Below, piece by piece: positions 49,501 to 58,926 of a stretch of DNA of 64,000 nt (its first letter is position 1; each line of letters opens with the position of its first letter). This stretch comes from Sphaerotilus microaerophilus (GTDB lineage: Bacteria; Pseudomonadota; Gammaproteobacteria; Burkholderiales; Burkholderiaceae_C). A program made the translations under genes and the position numbers. The notes under the pieces were generated by a model. That model did no database searches, was not told the origin of the DNA, and was given only the letters and a program-made list of their open reading frames with translations. Where the stretch lies: the NCBI RefSeq assembly GCF_023734135.1, contig NZ_AP025730.1, positions 1,364,001 to 1,428,000 of the forward strand, written 5' to 3'.

Positions 49501-50112
49501 ATGTCACCCGCATTTCTCGAAGCCCTACCGTTCGTGCTCCGTTGGGAGGGCGGCTACGTCAACCACCCCAGTGACCCGGGGGGCGCCACCAACAAGGGCG
49601 TGACGCAGAAGGTCTACGACGCCTGGCGGGCGAGGAATGGCAAGCTGCCGCAGAGCGTGAAGCTGCTCGCCGACGAGGAGATGCATGCGATCTACGAGAG
49701 TGGCTACTGGCTGCCCCCGCGCTGTGACCGGCTGGCCGATGCGCTCGACCTGGTGCAGTTCGACACCGCGGTGAACATGGGTGTGGGCCGGGCGGTGAGG
49801 TTCCTGCAGACCGCGGTGGGCGCGACACCGGATGGCGATTTCGGGCCTGGAACCGAAAGATGTGTTTCCAGTTGTGATCCCGGTGACGCGCTGGTGAAGT
49901 ACTGCGACACGCGCGAGGCCTACTACCGCCGGCTGGTGGAGAACAAGCCGTCGCTGGGGGTCTTCCTGAAGGGCTGGCTGAACCGGCTGAACGCGCTGCG
50001 CAAGGCAGCCGGGCTGCCGGGCTACGAGTCGGCGCGGGAGATGGATCTCGGCGAGCTGGGGTACATCGCCAGGGTGCCTGACCTGGGTGAAGACGAGAGC
50101 TACGACATCTGA
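49501..50112 (+). CDS. GH108 family lysozyme (phage-type endolysin)
   Basis: A 203-residue muramidase starting at ATG 49501 with AGGAGG at 49486-49491. The glycosyl hydrolase 108 catalytic motif is RWEGGYVNHPSDPGGATNKG, with catalytic Glu16. A PG_binding-3-like C-terminal part includes VQFDTAVNMGVGRAVRFLQ and GDFGPGT. There is no signal peptide, so it needs a holin or other export route; none is seen nearby. It is read in the same direction as the two spanin-like genes, suggesting a retained phage lysis module. Confidence 0.93.
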   Translation: MSPAFLEALPFVLRWEGGYVNHPSDPGGATNKGVTQKVYDAWRARNGKLPQSVKLLADEEMHAIYESGYWLPPRCDRLADALDLVQFDTAVNMGVGRAVRFLQTAVGATPDGDFGPGTERCVSSCDPGDALVKYCDTREAYYRRLVENKPSLGVFLKGWLNRLNALRKAAGLPGYESAREMDLGELGYIARVPDLGEDESYDI

Positions 50113-50117
50113 CGGCC

Positions 50118-50139
50118 GCACCGGGCGCCCGCCCGGTGC
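50118..50139 (+). terminator. Hairpin between the endolysin and protease genes
   Basis: GCACCGGGCG (50118-50127) pairs perfectly with CGCCCGGTGC (50130-50139), extended by GGCC/GGCC outside. No U tract follows. It may attenuate transcription into the protease gene 27 bases further on. Confidence 0.5.
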
Positions 50140-50166
50140 CGGCCTGTACCCAGCAAAGGGGGGAGG

Positions 50167-52065
50167 ATGGCCATCCTCACACAGCCAGCCACGGGCGCTG
50201 CCTCGCAGGGGCACGATCCGTCGGTGTCGATCTCACCCCTGGACGAGGCGGCGACGTTGGTCCGGCAACTGTCCGGCAGCGCGTCCGAGGCGCAGGCGGC
50301 GCTGCCACGCGCCAAGGCGCTGGTGCAGACCTTGCGCGACGAGCGTGACTTCGCGGCGATGGGCCGGCTGGCCGAGGCGGTGAGCCGGGTCGATCCCGCT
50401 GACGCGCGCAACCGCCGCCTCTACGCGCAGTGCCTGATCGACACCGGCCAGGCCAGCGTGGCGCTCGATGTGCTGCAACGGCTGCGCGAGCGCCTGGACC
50501 CCGCGGACCCGGAGGCCGCCGAGGTCGCGGGCCTGCAGGGACGGGCGCACAAGCAAATCCACTTCGACGCGACCGACCGCAGCAGCCCGACTGCACAGGC
50601 GGCGCTGGCCGCCGCGATCGAGGCCTATCGGGCGCCCTACGAGGCCGACCCGAGCAGGCACACCTGGCACGGCGTCAACCTGCTGGCCTTGCTGAGCCGG
50701 GCTCGGCGACTGGGGCGCGACGACCTGGCCCCCGAGCTCGACCCGGCCGATGTCGCCCTGGAACTGGTGAGCGCGCTGAGGGCCATCCCCGAGGACCGGC
50801 GTGACGTCTGGTACCAGCCGACCCTGGCCGAGGCGACGCTGGGCCTGAGCCTGGGCACCGGCGACCTCCGCAAGGTGGAGGCGCAGTTGCGCGCCTACGT
50901 GACCGCCCCCGGCGTGCAGGCCTTTCAGCTCGCCAGCACGCTGCGCCAGTTCTGCGAGGTCTGGGGCCTGGAGGACCTGGCGGGCGACGGGAAGGGCACC
51001 GGCCTGGCCGGGCCGGAGGCCGTGGCGCGCGCGCGGGCGCTGGTCGACATCCTGCGCGCACGCCTGCTGCAACTGCCCGGTGGCGCGCTGGAGTTGCCCG
51101 TGCGGCCCGGGCCGGTGGCCGCTGCGGAGACATCGACATCAACGTCGCCTTCGACATCGGCACCTGCGGCGGCACCTGTGGAGGCGGTGCCCGCGGCGGC
51201 TCAGCTCGAAGCGGTGCTGGGGCCCGAAGGCCCCAAGACCTACGCCTGGTGGCGCGCCGGGGTCGACGCGGCCCGCTCGGTGGGCGCGGTACGGCAGCGG
51301 CTGGGCCAGCGCCTGGGCACCTGCTTCCTGGTGCGGGCTGTCGACTTTGGCCTGCAGCCTGCGGACGAACTGCTGGTGCTGACCAACTTCCACGTCGTCA
51401 ACCCGGCGGGGGAGGGCGGTGCGCTGGAGCCCGAGATGGCCGAGGTGGTGTTCGAGGCGGCGGATCCGGGCCGCATGTACCCCGTGGCCGAAGTCCTGTG
51501 GTGTTCGCCGGTCGATACCCATGACGCCTGCCTGCTGCGCCTGGCCAAGCCGGTGACCGGCATCGCGCCGCTGCCGCTGTCCACGACCCTGCCGCCCCGG
51601 CCGGCGGTCTGGAGCGAGGAGGCGTGGCGGATGACACGCGCGCGCCGCACGGAGCCAAACGCGCCAGCGACGGTCGCCACCCCGGCGGACCCGGCCGCGG
51701 CAGCGGCCAGCCCGCCACCGCCGGCGGCACGGGTCTACATCATCGGCCACCCCGCGGGCCGGGAGCTGTCGATTTCCTTCCAGGACAACGAGTTGCTGGA
51801 CCACGAGGGCGAACCAGGCGGCCAGCCTGGCAAGCCGGGCGTCTGCAAGCTGCACTACTGCACCCCGACCGAGCCGGGCAACTCGGGCAGCCCGGTGTTC
51901 GATGACCGCAGCTGGCGCGTCGTCGCCCTGCACCATGCCGGTGGCCAGCGTGGCCTGCGCCGGTTGAACGGCATCGGCGGCACCTATGGTGCCAACGAGG
52001 GTCTGGGCATGGCGGCACTGTTGCAGGCGGCGCGCAGCGAACTGGCCACCGCCCCGGCGGGGTGA
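50167..52065 (+). CDS. Helical-repeat (TPR/DUF4071-like) - trypsin-like serine protease
   Basis: A 632-residue protein. Residues 1-310 are helical with TPR-like repeats (RRLYAQCLIDTGQASVALDV, LGLSLGTGDLRKVEAQL), resembling the DUF4071/TRAF-binding repeats found in bacterial conflict proteins. After a Thr/Ser/Ala-rich linker, residues 350-630 form a chymotrypsin-fold protease with His409 (TNFHVVNP), Asp453 (THDACLLRL) and Ser573 (EPGNSGSPVF). No signal peptide or membrane helix, so probably cytoplasmic. Target unknown. It follows the lysis-type genes and precedes rnpB. Confidence 0.82.
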   Translation: MAILTQPATGAASQGHDPSVSISPLDEAATLVRQLSGSASEAQAALPRAKALVQTLRDERDFAAMGRLAEAVSRVDPADARNRRLYAQCLIDTGQASVALDVLQRLRERLDPADPEAAEVAGLQGRAHKQIHFDATDRSSPTAQAALAAAIEAYRAPYEADPSRHTWHGVNLLALLSRARRLGRDDLAPELDPADVALELVSALRAIPEDRRDVWYQPTLAEATLGLSLGTGDLRKVEAQLRAYVTAPGVQAFQLASTLRQFCEVWGLEDLAGDGKGTGLAGPEAVARARALVDILRARLLQLPGGALELPVRPGPVAAAETSTSTSPSTSAPAAAPVEAVPAAAQLEAVLGPEGPKTYAWWRAGVDAARSVGAVRQRLGQRLGTCFLVRAVDFGLQPADELLVLTNFHVVNPAGEGGALEPEMAEVVFEAADPGRMYPVAEVLWCSPVDTHDACLLRLAKPVTGIAPLPLSTTLPPRPAVWSEEAWRMTRARRTEPNAPATVATPADPAAAAASPPPPAARVYIIGHPAGRELSISFQDNELLDHEGEPGGQPGKPGVCKLHYCTPTEPGNSGSPVFDDRSWRVVALHHAGGQRGLRRLNGIGGTYGANEGLGMAALLQAARSELATAPAG

Positions 52066-52106
52066 ATTGGCCGGGGGCACGGCCCGAGCGTGGGACAATC
52101 ATCCTT

Positions 52107-52445
52107 GTGAAGCAGACCAGACCGCCGCTGGTGCCGGATCCGAAAGGTGGCACTGGAGGAAGGTCCGGACTGCACAGAGCGGCGTAGCAGCTAACGGCTG
52201 TCCACCGTGAGGTGAGGATCAGAGCAACAGAGACGAGCCGATTCAGTTCGGGTGAAACGGGCAATCTCTACGCGCAGCAACACCAAATAGGCCAGTGATG
52301 CGCCGCTTCGGCGGCGTGAGAGTGCGGCTCGCACGAGCTGGCGGGTAGGTGGCACCGAGCCGGGTGGGCGACCCCCGGCCCAGATGAATGGCGGTCACGC
52401 GAGGGCAACCTCGCGCACAGAATCCGGCCTATCGGTCTGCTTCAC
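52107..52445 (+). ncRNA. rnpB: RNase P RNA (bacterial class A)
   Basis: Catalytic RNA that matures tRNA 5' ends. The terminal stem is GTGAAGCAGACC (52107-52118) pairing with GGTCTGCTTCAC (52434-52445). The universally conserved GAGGAAGGTCCGGACT, the AACGGC segment and the 3' motif ACAGAATCCGGCCTAT are present in the right order. The internal hairpins (for example CGCCGCTTCGGCGGCG) are also as expected. It begins 41 bases after the protease gene stop; ends are set by the terminal stem. Confidence 0.95.
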
Positions 52446-52529
52446 ACTTTTCGCTCCCTCCTGCCGGAGGGGCTTGGCCCCGTCATGGTCGGCACGTTGC
52501 GGCGGCCAGCGGCTCAGCACGACGCACCG

Positions 52530-53501
52530 ATGTCCAACACCTCCTCTTCGAGTCACCCCGATGCCGCACCGCCGCGCCCGGTGGCCCCGGTGATCGCGGC
52601 GAATGCCGTCGCCGCAGCGGTGAATCCCCACCTGGACGGCCGCGCCATCCTCACGCTGCTGCTGTGCTGCGCGCTCTGGGGCCTGAACCAGGTGGCGATC
52701 AAGGCGGTGCTGCCGGAGGTGCCATCGCTGGTGCAGTTCAGCGTGCGCAGCGTGCTGGCCTTTGCGCTCGTGCTGGGCTGGATGGGCTGGCGCGGCATCC
52801 GCTGGCGCGAGCACCGCCACACCTTGGCGCCCGGCCTGCTGGCGGGCCTGCTCTTCGCGGTGGAGTTCGCGCTGGTCTTCGTCGGGCTGCAGTACACCAC
52901 TGCGGCACGCTCGGTGGTCTTCATCAACACGTCGCCCTTCGTGGTGGCGCTGGTGCTGGCGGCCGTGCTGCCCGCCGAGCGGCTGCGGCCGCTGCAGATG
53001 GCGGGGCTGCTGCTGGCCTTTGCGGCGATCGCCTGGGCCTTTGGCGACGGGCTGAGCACGGCGGGCGACGGCCGTGCCTGGCTGGGCGACCTGCTGGTGC
53101 TGGGCGCGGCGCTGCTGTGGGGGCTGACGACGGTGACGATCCGCCTGAGCAGCCTGCGCGCGGCACCCTTCGAGCTGACGCTGGCCTACCAGCTCGGCAT
53201 GGCGGCCCTGCTGGCGCCGCTGGGGGCTTGGCTGGCCGGGCAATCGATGCCGGCACAGTGGAGCCTGCTCGCACTGGGCTCGCTGTTCTACCAGGCGGTC
53301 ATCGTCACCTTTGCCAGCTACCTGCTCTGGTTCTGGCTGCTGACGCGCTACGCCGCCACCAAGGTGCAGGCCTTCGTCTTCCTCTCGCCGGTGTTCGGTA
53401 CGCTGTTCGCCGGGCTGCTGCTGGGCGAGCCGCTGACCGCTGCGCTGCTGGCGGCCCTGGCCGGGGTGGCATTGGGACTGACGCTGCTGAATCGGCGCTG
53501 A
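52530..53501 (+). CDS. EamA/DMT superfamily transporter
   Basis: Inner-membrane drug/metabolite transporter. From ATG 52530, 323 residues with about ten hydrophobic helices in two EamA repeats; the first repeat begins LLLCCALWGLNQVAIKA and the second LLVLGAALLWGLTTVTIRLS. An alternative ATG at 52485 adds 15 residues without a ribosome-binding site. A roughly 40-residue Pro/Ala-rich tail precedes the first helix. Substrate cannot be predicted. It converges with the HD-GYP gene, 23 bases away. Confidence 0.9.
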   Translation: MSNTSSSSHPDAAPPRPVAPVIAANAVAAAVNPHLDGRAILTLLLCCALWGLNQVAIKAVLPEVPSLVQFSVRSVLAFALVLGWMGWRGIRWREHRHTLAPGLLAGLLFAVEFALVFVGLQYTTAARSVVFINTSPFVVALVLAAVLPAERLRPLQMAGLLLAFAAIAWAFGDGLSTAGDGRAWLGDLLVLGAALLWGLTTVTIRLSSLRAAPFELTLAYQLGMAALLAPLGAWLAGQSMPAQWSLLALGSLFYQAVIVTFASYLLWFWLLTRYAATKVQAFVFLSPVFGTLFAGLLLGEPLTAALLAALAGVALGLTLLNRR

Positions 53502-53524
53502 GCGGGCTTTGGCCTGGAGGGTAG

Positions 53525-54709
53525 CTACCCCGGAATGACGCCGTAGACCCGCTCGGGTGGGATGCGCGGCAGCTGCCGGCGGTCCTCGACGACGCCGGTC
53601 ACCGCGAACTCGGCCTGCGCCGTGTCCCGCACGGTGGTGGTGGTGACCGGCTGCCCGGCGCTGTTGGTGATGGCGGCTACGCGCGGCTTGGTGGGCGCCG
53701 CGCTGCGGTGGGTGACCACGGCGATCTCGCCGCTCCTGAGCGTCACCAGCTCGCCCGGCGGGTACAGGCCGAGCGCCTTGACCAGCCCGACGGCCAGTGC
53801 GCTGCCACGTTCTTCCTGGAACAGCTGCTTGGCGGCGAGCTGGATCGGCATCGCGGCGCGGATCGCGCGGGCGCTGATCTTGGCCGTGAAGACGTCCGCC
53901 AACTGCAGCGCATGGGCGCTGTCGCAAATCTGCGTGAGGCGCCTCGGGTAGCCGCTGCCGTCGGGGCGCTCGTGGTGCTCCAGCACCGTCTGCAGCCACT
54001 TTGCATCGGTCACCCCGGCGGCGCGCAGCAGCCGCACGGACTGCTCGGGGTGCTCGGCGATCGCCTTGCGCTGGCGCGTGGTGGGTGGTTCTGCCTGCTG
54101 CGCCATCTGTGCTTGCAGTTCCAGCGTGGAGATGTTCATCGTCAGCGCGGCGAGCACCTGCAGGCGGCGCCGGGTGGTGTCCCAGCCGAGCTGGCGACCG
54201 AGCAGGTCGAGCACGGTCGCGGCATGCAGCGCATGCTGCAGTGCGTACAGTGCAAAGCGCACATCGTGTTGGCGCACCATCATGAACAGGGCGACGTCGG
54301 TGTCGCGCTCGACCAGTGCCTCGAAGCGCTCGGCCAACAGCACCAGCTCGTCACGGGCGGGGCGGCCCGCCAGCACGAGGCGCAGTGTTGCGTCGAGCTT
54401 CCAGATGAGCTGCTCCCACTGGTCGAACAGCGACAGCGACCGCCGCGACGACGGCACCAGGCTGTCACGCACCTGGCGGGTCTGCCGTTCAGCGCGCACC
54501 GCCAGGGCCACCGAGCGCTGTACCCAGGCCCCGCGCGCGATCAGCATTTCCAGCTGGGTTTGACTCACCAGCACATGGCCTTCGGCCAGCAGGCGCCGGT
54601 CCTGGGTGTCGTGTACGTGGAACGGCAGCGGTTGGCCGACCTCCAGCAGGTCGACCACCTCGGCCAGGGAGAGCCGTTCGGAGCGCTCGGTATGCTGGGA
54701 CGGGGTCAT
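53525..54709 (-). CDS. Degenerate HD-GYP domain protein
   Basis: A 394-residue cytoplasmic protein. The HD-GYP frame is recognisable: [17 protein letters not shown], then [17 protein letters not shown] with an intact GYP, and [12 protein letters not shown]. Where the metal-binding HD normally stands (LLHDIGK), it reads [12 protein letters not shown], so the histidine and aspartate are missing. Cyclic-di-GMP hydrolysis is therefore unlikely, and a binding or scaffold role is more probable. The start overlaps the rppH stop as ATGA, so the two are coupled. Confidence 0.85.
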   Translation of the reverse strand: MTPSQHTERSERLSLAEVVDLLEVGQPLPFHVHDTQDRRLLAEGHVLVSQTQLEMLIARGAWVQRSVALAVRAERQTRQVRDSLVPSSRRSLSLFDQWEQLIWKLDATLRLVLAGRPARDELVLLAERFEALVERDTDVALFMMVRQHDVRFALYALQHALHAATVLDLLGRQLGWDTTRRRLQVLAALTMNISTLELQAQMAQQAEPPTTRQRKAIAEHPEQSVRLLRAAGVTDAKWLQTVLEHHERPDGSGYPRRLTQICDSAHALQLADVFTAKISARAIRAAMPIQLAAKQLFQEERGSALAVGLVKALGLYPPGELVTLRSGEIAVVTHRSAAPTKPRVAAITNSAGQPVTTTTVRDTAQAEFAVTGVVEDRRQLPRIPPERVYGVIPG

Positions 54710-55311
54710 TCGCTGGCGGCGCAGCCCTGCAGCCCGGCCGGCGCCGGCTCGGCTGGCCCGTCTGCGGCGCCGTTCATGGCACCCTCATCCCGGCGCGGTC
54801 CGCGCATGCTGCCACGCAGGAAGCGGTTGTGCGGGTTGTTGCGCGGCAGGTAGCGGGCCAGCTCGGTGAGCGCCAGCTGGTAGACCTCGCGCTTGAACTC
54901 GATCACCACGTCCAGCGGCACCCAGTAGTCGTGCCAACGCCAGGCGTCGAACTCCGGGTGGTCGGAGGCGCGCAGGTTCATGTCGCAGTCACGCCCCGTC
55001 AGCTGCAGCAGGAACCAGATCTGCTTCTGGCCCCGGTAGTGGCCGCGTGCATCGCGGCGGATGAAGTGCTCGGGCACGGTGTAGCGCAGCCAGTCGCGGG
55101 TGCGGGCGATGATGCGCACGTGCTCGGGCAGCAGCCCCACCTCCTCGTGCAACTCTCGGAACATGGCCTGCTCGGGCGACTCACCGTGCTTGATGCCGCC
55201 TTGCGGAAACTGCCAGGAGTGGGTGCGTATGCGTTTGCCCCAGAAAACCTGGTTCCGATGGTTGAGCAGGACGATGCCGACGTTGGGCCGGAAGCCTTCT
55301 CGGTCGAGCAT
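54706..55311 (-). CDS. rppH: RNA pyrophosphohydrolase
   Basis: NUDIX enzyme that removes pyrophosphate from mRNA 5' ends and triggers decay. ATG 55311 gives [20 protein letters not shown] and 201 residues. The Nudix box runs [15 protein letters not shown] then ELHEEVGL, and [17 protein letters not shown] plus KQIWFLLQL are RppH-specific. The C-terminal 40 residues are an extension beyond the E. coli protein, low in complexity. It is divergent from proS, as is common in Burkholderiales, and upstream of the HD-GYP gene. Confidence 0.95.
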   Translation of the reverse strand: MLDREGFRPNVGIVLLNHRNQVFWGKRIRTHSWQFPQGGIKHGESPEQAMFRELHEEVGLLPEHVRIIARTRDWLRYTVPEHFIRRDARGHYRGQKQIWFLLQLTGRDCDMNLRASDHPEFDAWRWHDYWVPLDVVIEFKREVYQLALTELARYLPRNNPHNRFLRGSMRGPRRDEGAMNGAADGPAEPAPAGLQGCAASE

Positions 55312-55449
55312 AATCAAACCCCAAATTTCAAGTTGAAATCATTATTGCACCGGGGCGCCGTGGCGCACCCCCGCGGATCTCCCGAGTCCCGGCGCATGAT
55401 TTCAACCCCGTGTCGCCCCCTCGGCACGCTGCCCGTTCGAACCCCCTCC

Positions 55450-57195
55450 ATGAGAGCCTCCCAGTTTTTCATTTCCACCCTGAAGGAAGCCCCGGCCGAC
55501 GCCGAAGTGGCCAGCCACAAGCTGATGATGCGAGCCGGCATGATCAAGCGGCTGGGCGCAGGCATCTACAACTACATGCCGATGGGCCTGCGGGTCATCC
55601 GCAAAGTGGAGGCCATCATCCGCGAGGAGATGAACCGCGCCGGTGCGGTCGAGTTGCTGATGCCGGTGGTGCAGCCGGCCGAGCTGTGGCAGGAGACCGG
55701 GCGCTTCGAGAAGATGGGCCCCGAGCTGCTGCGCGTGAAGGACCGGCATGACCGCGACTTCATCATCCAGCCGACCTCCGAGGAGGTGGTGACCGACATC
55801 GCCCGCCAGGAGCTGCGCTCGTACAAGCAGCTGCCGAAGAATTTCTATCACATCCAGACCAAGTTCCGCGACGAGCGCCGCCCGCGCTTCGGCGTGATGC
55901 GCGGGCGTGAGTTCACGATGAAGGACGCCTACTCCTTCGACCGTGACGCCGCGGGCGCCACCCGGAGCTACGAGTCGATGTTCGCCGCGTACAAGCGCAT
56001 CTTCGACCGCTTCGGGCTGGAATACCGCGCGGTGGCCGCCGACACCGGCGCGATCGGCGGGGACCTGAGCCACGAGTTCCAGGTGATCGCCGACACGGGT
56101 GAGGACGCGATCGTCTACTGCCCGACCAGCGACTACGCCGCCAACATCGAGCTGGCCGAGGCTGTGGCGCCCGCCGCGCCGCGCGCGGCGGCGGCCGAGG
56201 CACTGGTCAAGGCGCCCACGCCGGGCAAGAGCACCTGCGCCGCGGTGGCGGAGCTGCTCGGCCTGCCGCTGTCGCGCACGGTCAAGTCGCTGGTGCTGGC
56301 CACCGACGAGTGGAACGATGAGGGTGATCTGGTCAAGAGCACTGTCTGGCTGTTGCTGGTGCGGGGCGACCACGAGATGAACGAGATCAAGGTCGGCAAG
56401 GTCGAGGGCCTGAAGAGCGGCTTCCGCTTCGCCACCGCGGCCGAAATCGACGCGCACTTCGGCTGCAAGCCGGGCTACCTGGGCCCGATCGGCCTGAAGC
56501 AGCCGCTGAAGATCGTGGCGGACCGCACCGTGGCCGCCATGAGCGATTTCGTCTGCGGCGCCAACGATGAGGACTTCCACTTCACCGGCGTCAACTGGGG
56601 CCGCGACCTGCCCGAGCCGGACGTGGTGGCCGACATCCGCAACATCGTCGCCGGTGATCCGTCGCCCGATGGTCAGGGCGTGCTCGCCATCCAGCGCGGC
56701 ATCGAGGTGGGCCATGTGTTCTACCTTGGCACCAAGTACTCGAAGGCGATGAACGCCACCTTCCTGGACGAGACCGGCAAGCCGGCTCTGTTCGAGATGG
56801 GCTGCTACGGCATCGGCGTCACCCGCATCCTGGGTGCGGCGATCGAGCAGAACCACGACGCACGCGGCATCATCTGGCCGGACGCGATGGCGCCCTTCAC
56901 GCTGGCGGTCTGCCCCATCGGTGCGGACCGCTCAGCGGCCGTGAAGGCCGCCGCGCAGGCGCTGTACGACGAGCTGGACGCCGCTGGCATCGACGTGATC
57001 CTCGACGACCGCGGCGAGCGCCCGGGTGCGATGTTTGCCGACTGGGAGCTGATCGGCGTGCCGCACCGCGTGGTGATCTCCGATCGCGGGCTCAAGGAAG
57101 GCCAGCTGGAGTACCAGGGCCGCCGCGACGAGGCGGCCACCAAGGTGCCCGCCGGCGAGGTCGCCGCCTTCGTGAAGGGCCGCCTGAAGGCATGA
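55450..57195 (+). CDS. proS: Prolyl-tRNA synthetase
   Basis: Class II aminoacyl-tRNA synthetase with editing domain. ATG 55450 gives [20 protein letters not shown] and 581 residues, the bacterial-type length. Class II motif 1 is [16 protein letters not shown], motif 2 [20 protein letters not shown], motif 3 [13 protein letters not shown]. The INS editing domain lies between about residues 225 and 410 ([20 protein letters not shown]). The anticodon-binding domain ends the protein. Its TGA overlaps the transglycosylase start as ATGA. Confidence 0.98.
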   Translation: MRASQFFISTLKEAPADAEVASHKLMMRAGMIKRLGAGIYNYMPMGLRVIRKVEAIIREEMNRAGAVELLMPVVQPAELWQETGRFEKMGPELLRVKDRHDRDFIIQPTSEEVVTDIARQELRSYKQLPKNFYHIQTKFRDERRPRFGVMRGREFTMKDAYSFDRDAAGATRSYESMFAAYKRIFDRFGLEYRAVAADTGAIGGDLSHEFQVIADTGEDAIVYCPTSDYAANIELAEAVAPAAPRAAAAEALVKAPTPGKSTCAAVAELLGLPLSRTVKSLVLATDEWNDEGDLVKSTVWLLLVRGDHEMNEIKVGKVEGLKSGFRFATAAEIDAHFGCKPGYLGPIGLKQPLKIVADRTVAAMSDFVCGANDEDFHFTGVNWGRDLPEPDVVADIRNIVAGDPSPDGQGVLAIQRGIEVGHVFYLGTKYSKAMNATFLDETGKPALFEMGCYGIGVTRILGAAIEQNHDARGIIWPDAMAPFTLAVCPIGADRSAAVKAAAQALYDELDAAGIDVILDDRGERPGAMFADWELIGVPHRVVISDRGLKEGQLEYQGRRDEAATKVPAGEVAAFVKGRLKA

Positions 57196-57872
57196 TCCCG
57201 ACGCGCCGGGCGCTGCTGCTGGCTGCGGGTGGCGTCGCCCTGGGGGGCTGGCACGGCGCGTTGCGGGCCGGCTCCCAGGTCGAGGAGCCGCTGGCCGATT
57301 CGGTGCGTTCGGCGCTGTCCGCGGCGGTGGCCGACAGCGGGGCGCCGCCGAAGCTGGAGTTTCGCCACATCGACGAGCGCCTGGCCTACCTGCGCTGGCT
57401 GGGGGCGATGAGCCCGCGGCTGGCCAAGCGCAAGCCGGAATTCAACGTCCGCCGCGAGTTCCTGGAAACGGTCTGGTACGAGGCGCGCCGCGCCGGGCTG
57501 GAGCCGGCGCTGGTGCTCGGGCTGGTGGAGGTGGAGAGCGGCTTTCGCAAGTACGCCATCTCCAGCGCCGGGGCACGCGGCTACATGCAGGTGATGCCCT
57601 TCTGGGCGCGCACCATCGGTGATGGCGACGCCAGCCGGCTCTTCCACCTGCAGACCAACCTGCGCTTTGGCTGCGTGATCCTGCGCCATTACCTGGACCG
57701 CGAGCGCGGTGACCTCTTCCTGGCGCTGGGACGCTACAACGGCAGCCGGGGGCAGGCGCCCTATCCGACCATGGTGTTGGGGGCGCGCCGTCGCTGGGAG
57801 TTCAAGGACGGGCCGACCGACGCGGTGCCCTCCGCTGCCGCCACGCCGTCGGCGCCAGCCTCAGGTCGCTGA
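57192..57872 (+). CDS. Lytic transglycosylase (SLT domain), exported
   Basis: A 226-residue peptidoglycan lytic enzyme. The N terminus [20 protein letters not shown] is a signal peptide with an RR pair that could also use Tat. The SLT catalytic glutamate is Glu115 in [20 protein letters not shown], with [13 protein letters not shown] and [11 protein letters not shown] completing the lysozyme-like fold. Translation is coupled to proS by a four-base overlap, an arrangement seen in other Burkholderiales. Periplasmic. Confidence 0.93.
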   Translation: MIPTRRALLLAAGGVALGGWHGALRAGSQVEEPLADSVRSALSAAVADSGAPPKLEFRHIDERLAYLRWLGAMSPRLAKRKPEFNVRREFLETVWYEARRAGLEPALVLGLVEVESGFRKYAISSAGARGYMQVMPFWARTIGDGDASRLFHLQTNLRFGCVILRHYLDRERGDLFLALGRYNGSRGQAPYPTMVLGARRRWEFKDGPTDAVPSAAATPSAPASGR

Positions 57873-57873
57873 G

Positions 57874-57898
57874 CCGGGCGCCGTGAGGCGACGCCCGG
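57874..57898. terminator. Hairpin between convergent transglycosylase and ubiX genes
   Basis: CCGGGCG (57874-57880) pairs with CGCCCGG (57892-57898) around an 11-base loop that can pair further internally. It lies within the 33-base gap between convergent genes, so it may terminate both. No clear U tract. Confidence 0.5.
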
Positions 57899-57905
57899 TT
57901 GGACT

Positions 57906-58466
57906 TCAGAGCCCGCGCCACTCCCGCGGGGTCGCCTGGCCGATGCCGGCCACCTGCAGCACTCGCTCGACCGTCTCGTCGACCAGTTCGGCGATGCTCT
58001 GCGGCCGGTGGTAGAAGGCCGGCAGCGGCGGAAAAACGATGCCGCCCATCTCCGTCACCGCCGTCATGTTGCGCAGGTGGGCGAGGTTGAAGGGCGTCTC
58101 ACGCACCATCAGCACCAGCCGGCGGCGCTCCTTCAGGGTCACATCGGCAGCGCGGGTGAGCAGGTTGTCACCCATCCCGTGGGCGACGGCGGCCAACGTC
58201 TTCATCGTGCAGGGCGCCACCACCATCGCGTCGGTGGCGTAGCTGCCACTGGCGATGCAGGCGCCCACCGCGCCGGGCGAATGGGCCTCGTCGGCCAGGG
58301 CTTCCAGCGCCTGGCGATCCAACCCGAGTTCGTGGTGCACGTTGAGCAGGCCAGCCGGGGTGGCGACCAAATGGGTATGCACACCCAGCGCGCGGGCCCG
58401 TTCGAGCAGCCGCACGCCATACACCGCGCCCGAGGCACCGGTGATGCCGACGATGAGCCGGGTCAT
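57906..58466 (-). CDS. ubiX: Flavin prenyltransferase UbiX
   Basis: Makes prenylated FMN, the cofactor of the UbiD decarboxylase in ubiquinone synthesis. ATG 58466 gives MTRLIVGITGASGAVYGVRL and 186 residues. GASGAVYG binds the flavin, ASGSYATDAMVVAPCTMKTLA (split after the serine) holds the catalytic SGS-type region, and LVLMVRETPFNLAHLRNMT is the family signature. ubiD is not in this window. It follows grxD on the minus strand, 26 bases away. Confidence 0.96.
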   Translation of the reverse strand: MTRLIVGITGASGAVYGVRLLERARALGVHTHLVATPAGLLNVHHELGLDRQALEALADEAHSPGAVGACIASGSYATDAMVVAPCTMKTLAAVAHGMGDNLLTRAADVTLKERRRLVLMVRETPFNLAHLRNMTAVTEMGGIVFPPLPAFYHRPQSIAELVDETVERVLQVAGIGQATPREWRGL

Positions 58467-58492
58467 TCCGACCCCTCGGCCCGTCCCATGCC

Positions 58493-58810
58493 TCAGTCGG
58501 CGGCCAGCAGCTGCTGCAGCTCGCCGGCCTGGTACATCTCCATCATGATGTCCGAGCCGCCGACGAACTCGCCCTTGACGTAGAGCTGCGGGATGGTGGG
58601 CCAGTTGGCGTAGTCCTTGATGCCCTGGCGGACTTCCTCGTCCTCCAGGACGTTGAAGGTGGTCAGGCTGGACACGCCGCAGGCCTTCAGGATCTGGATG
58701 GCGCGGCCGGAGAAACCGCACATCGGGAACTGCGCGGTGCCCTTCATGAAGAGCACGACGGGGTTGGACTTGACGAGGTCGTCGATGCGTTGCTGGACGT
58801 CGGAGGTCAT
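58493..58810 (-). CDS. grxD: Monothiol glutaredoxin Grx4-type
   Basis: A 105-residue monothiol glutaredoxin with the CGFS active site (PMCGFSGRAIQIL), which binds or transfers a [2Fe-2S] cluster using glutathione. The motifs WPTIPQLYVKGEFVGGSDIM (TIP loop and GG glutathione site) are intact. It lies in the usual hemA-prfA-prmC-grxD-ubiX neighbourhood, though here an outer-membrane gene separates it from prmC. Confidence 0.97.
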   Translation of the reverse strand: MTSDVQQRIDDLVKSNPVVLFMKGTAQFPMCGFSGRAIQILKACGVSSLTTFNVLEDEEVRQGIKDYANWPTIPQLYVKGEFVGGSDIMMEMYQAGELQQLLAAD

Positions 58811-58926
58811 GGTCGCTGCGCGGGGGCGCTGGTGTTCAGGAAAGCCGCGAGCTTAAACGCATCCGGGCAGCCGGACGCCGCCTGGGGGCACCGCGGGCCA
58901 TCTCGACGGCCGCCATGTCGGCTGTT

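Noticed and set aside
52067..52099. TTGGCC and GACAAT as an rnpB promoter
   Set aside because: The spacing is 21 bases, too long for a sigma-70 promoter, and both hexamers are weak.
52395..53999. 534-codon minus-strand frame over the EamA gene
   Set aside because: Overlaps rnpB and the transporter, is Gln/Arg rich without motifs, and has no plausible start.
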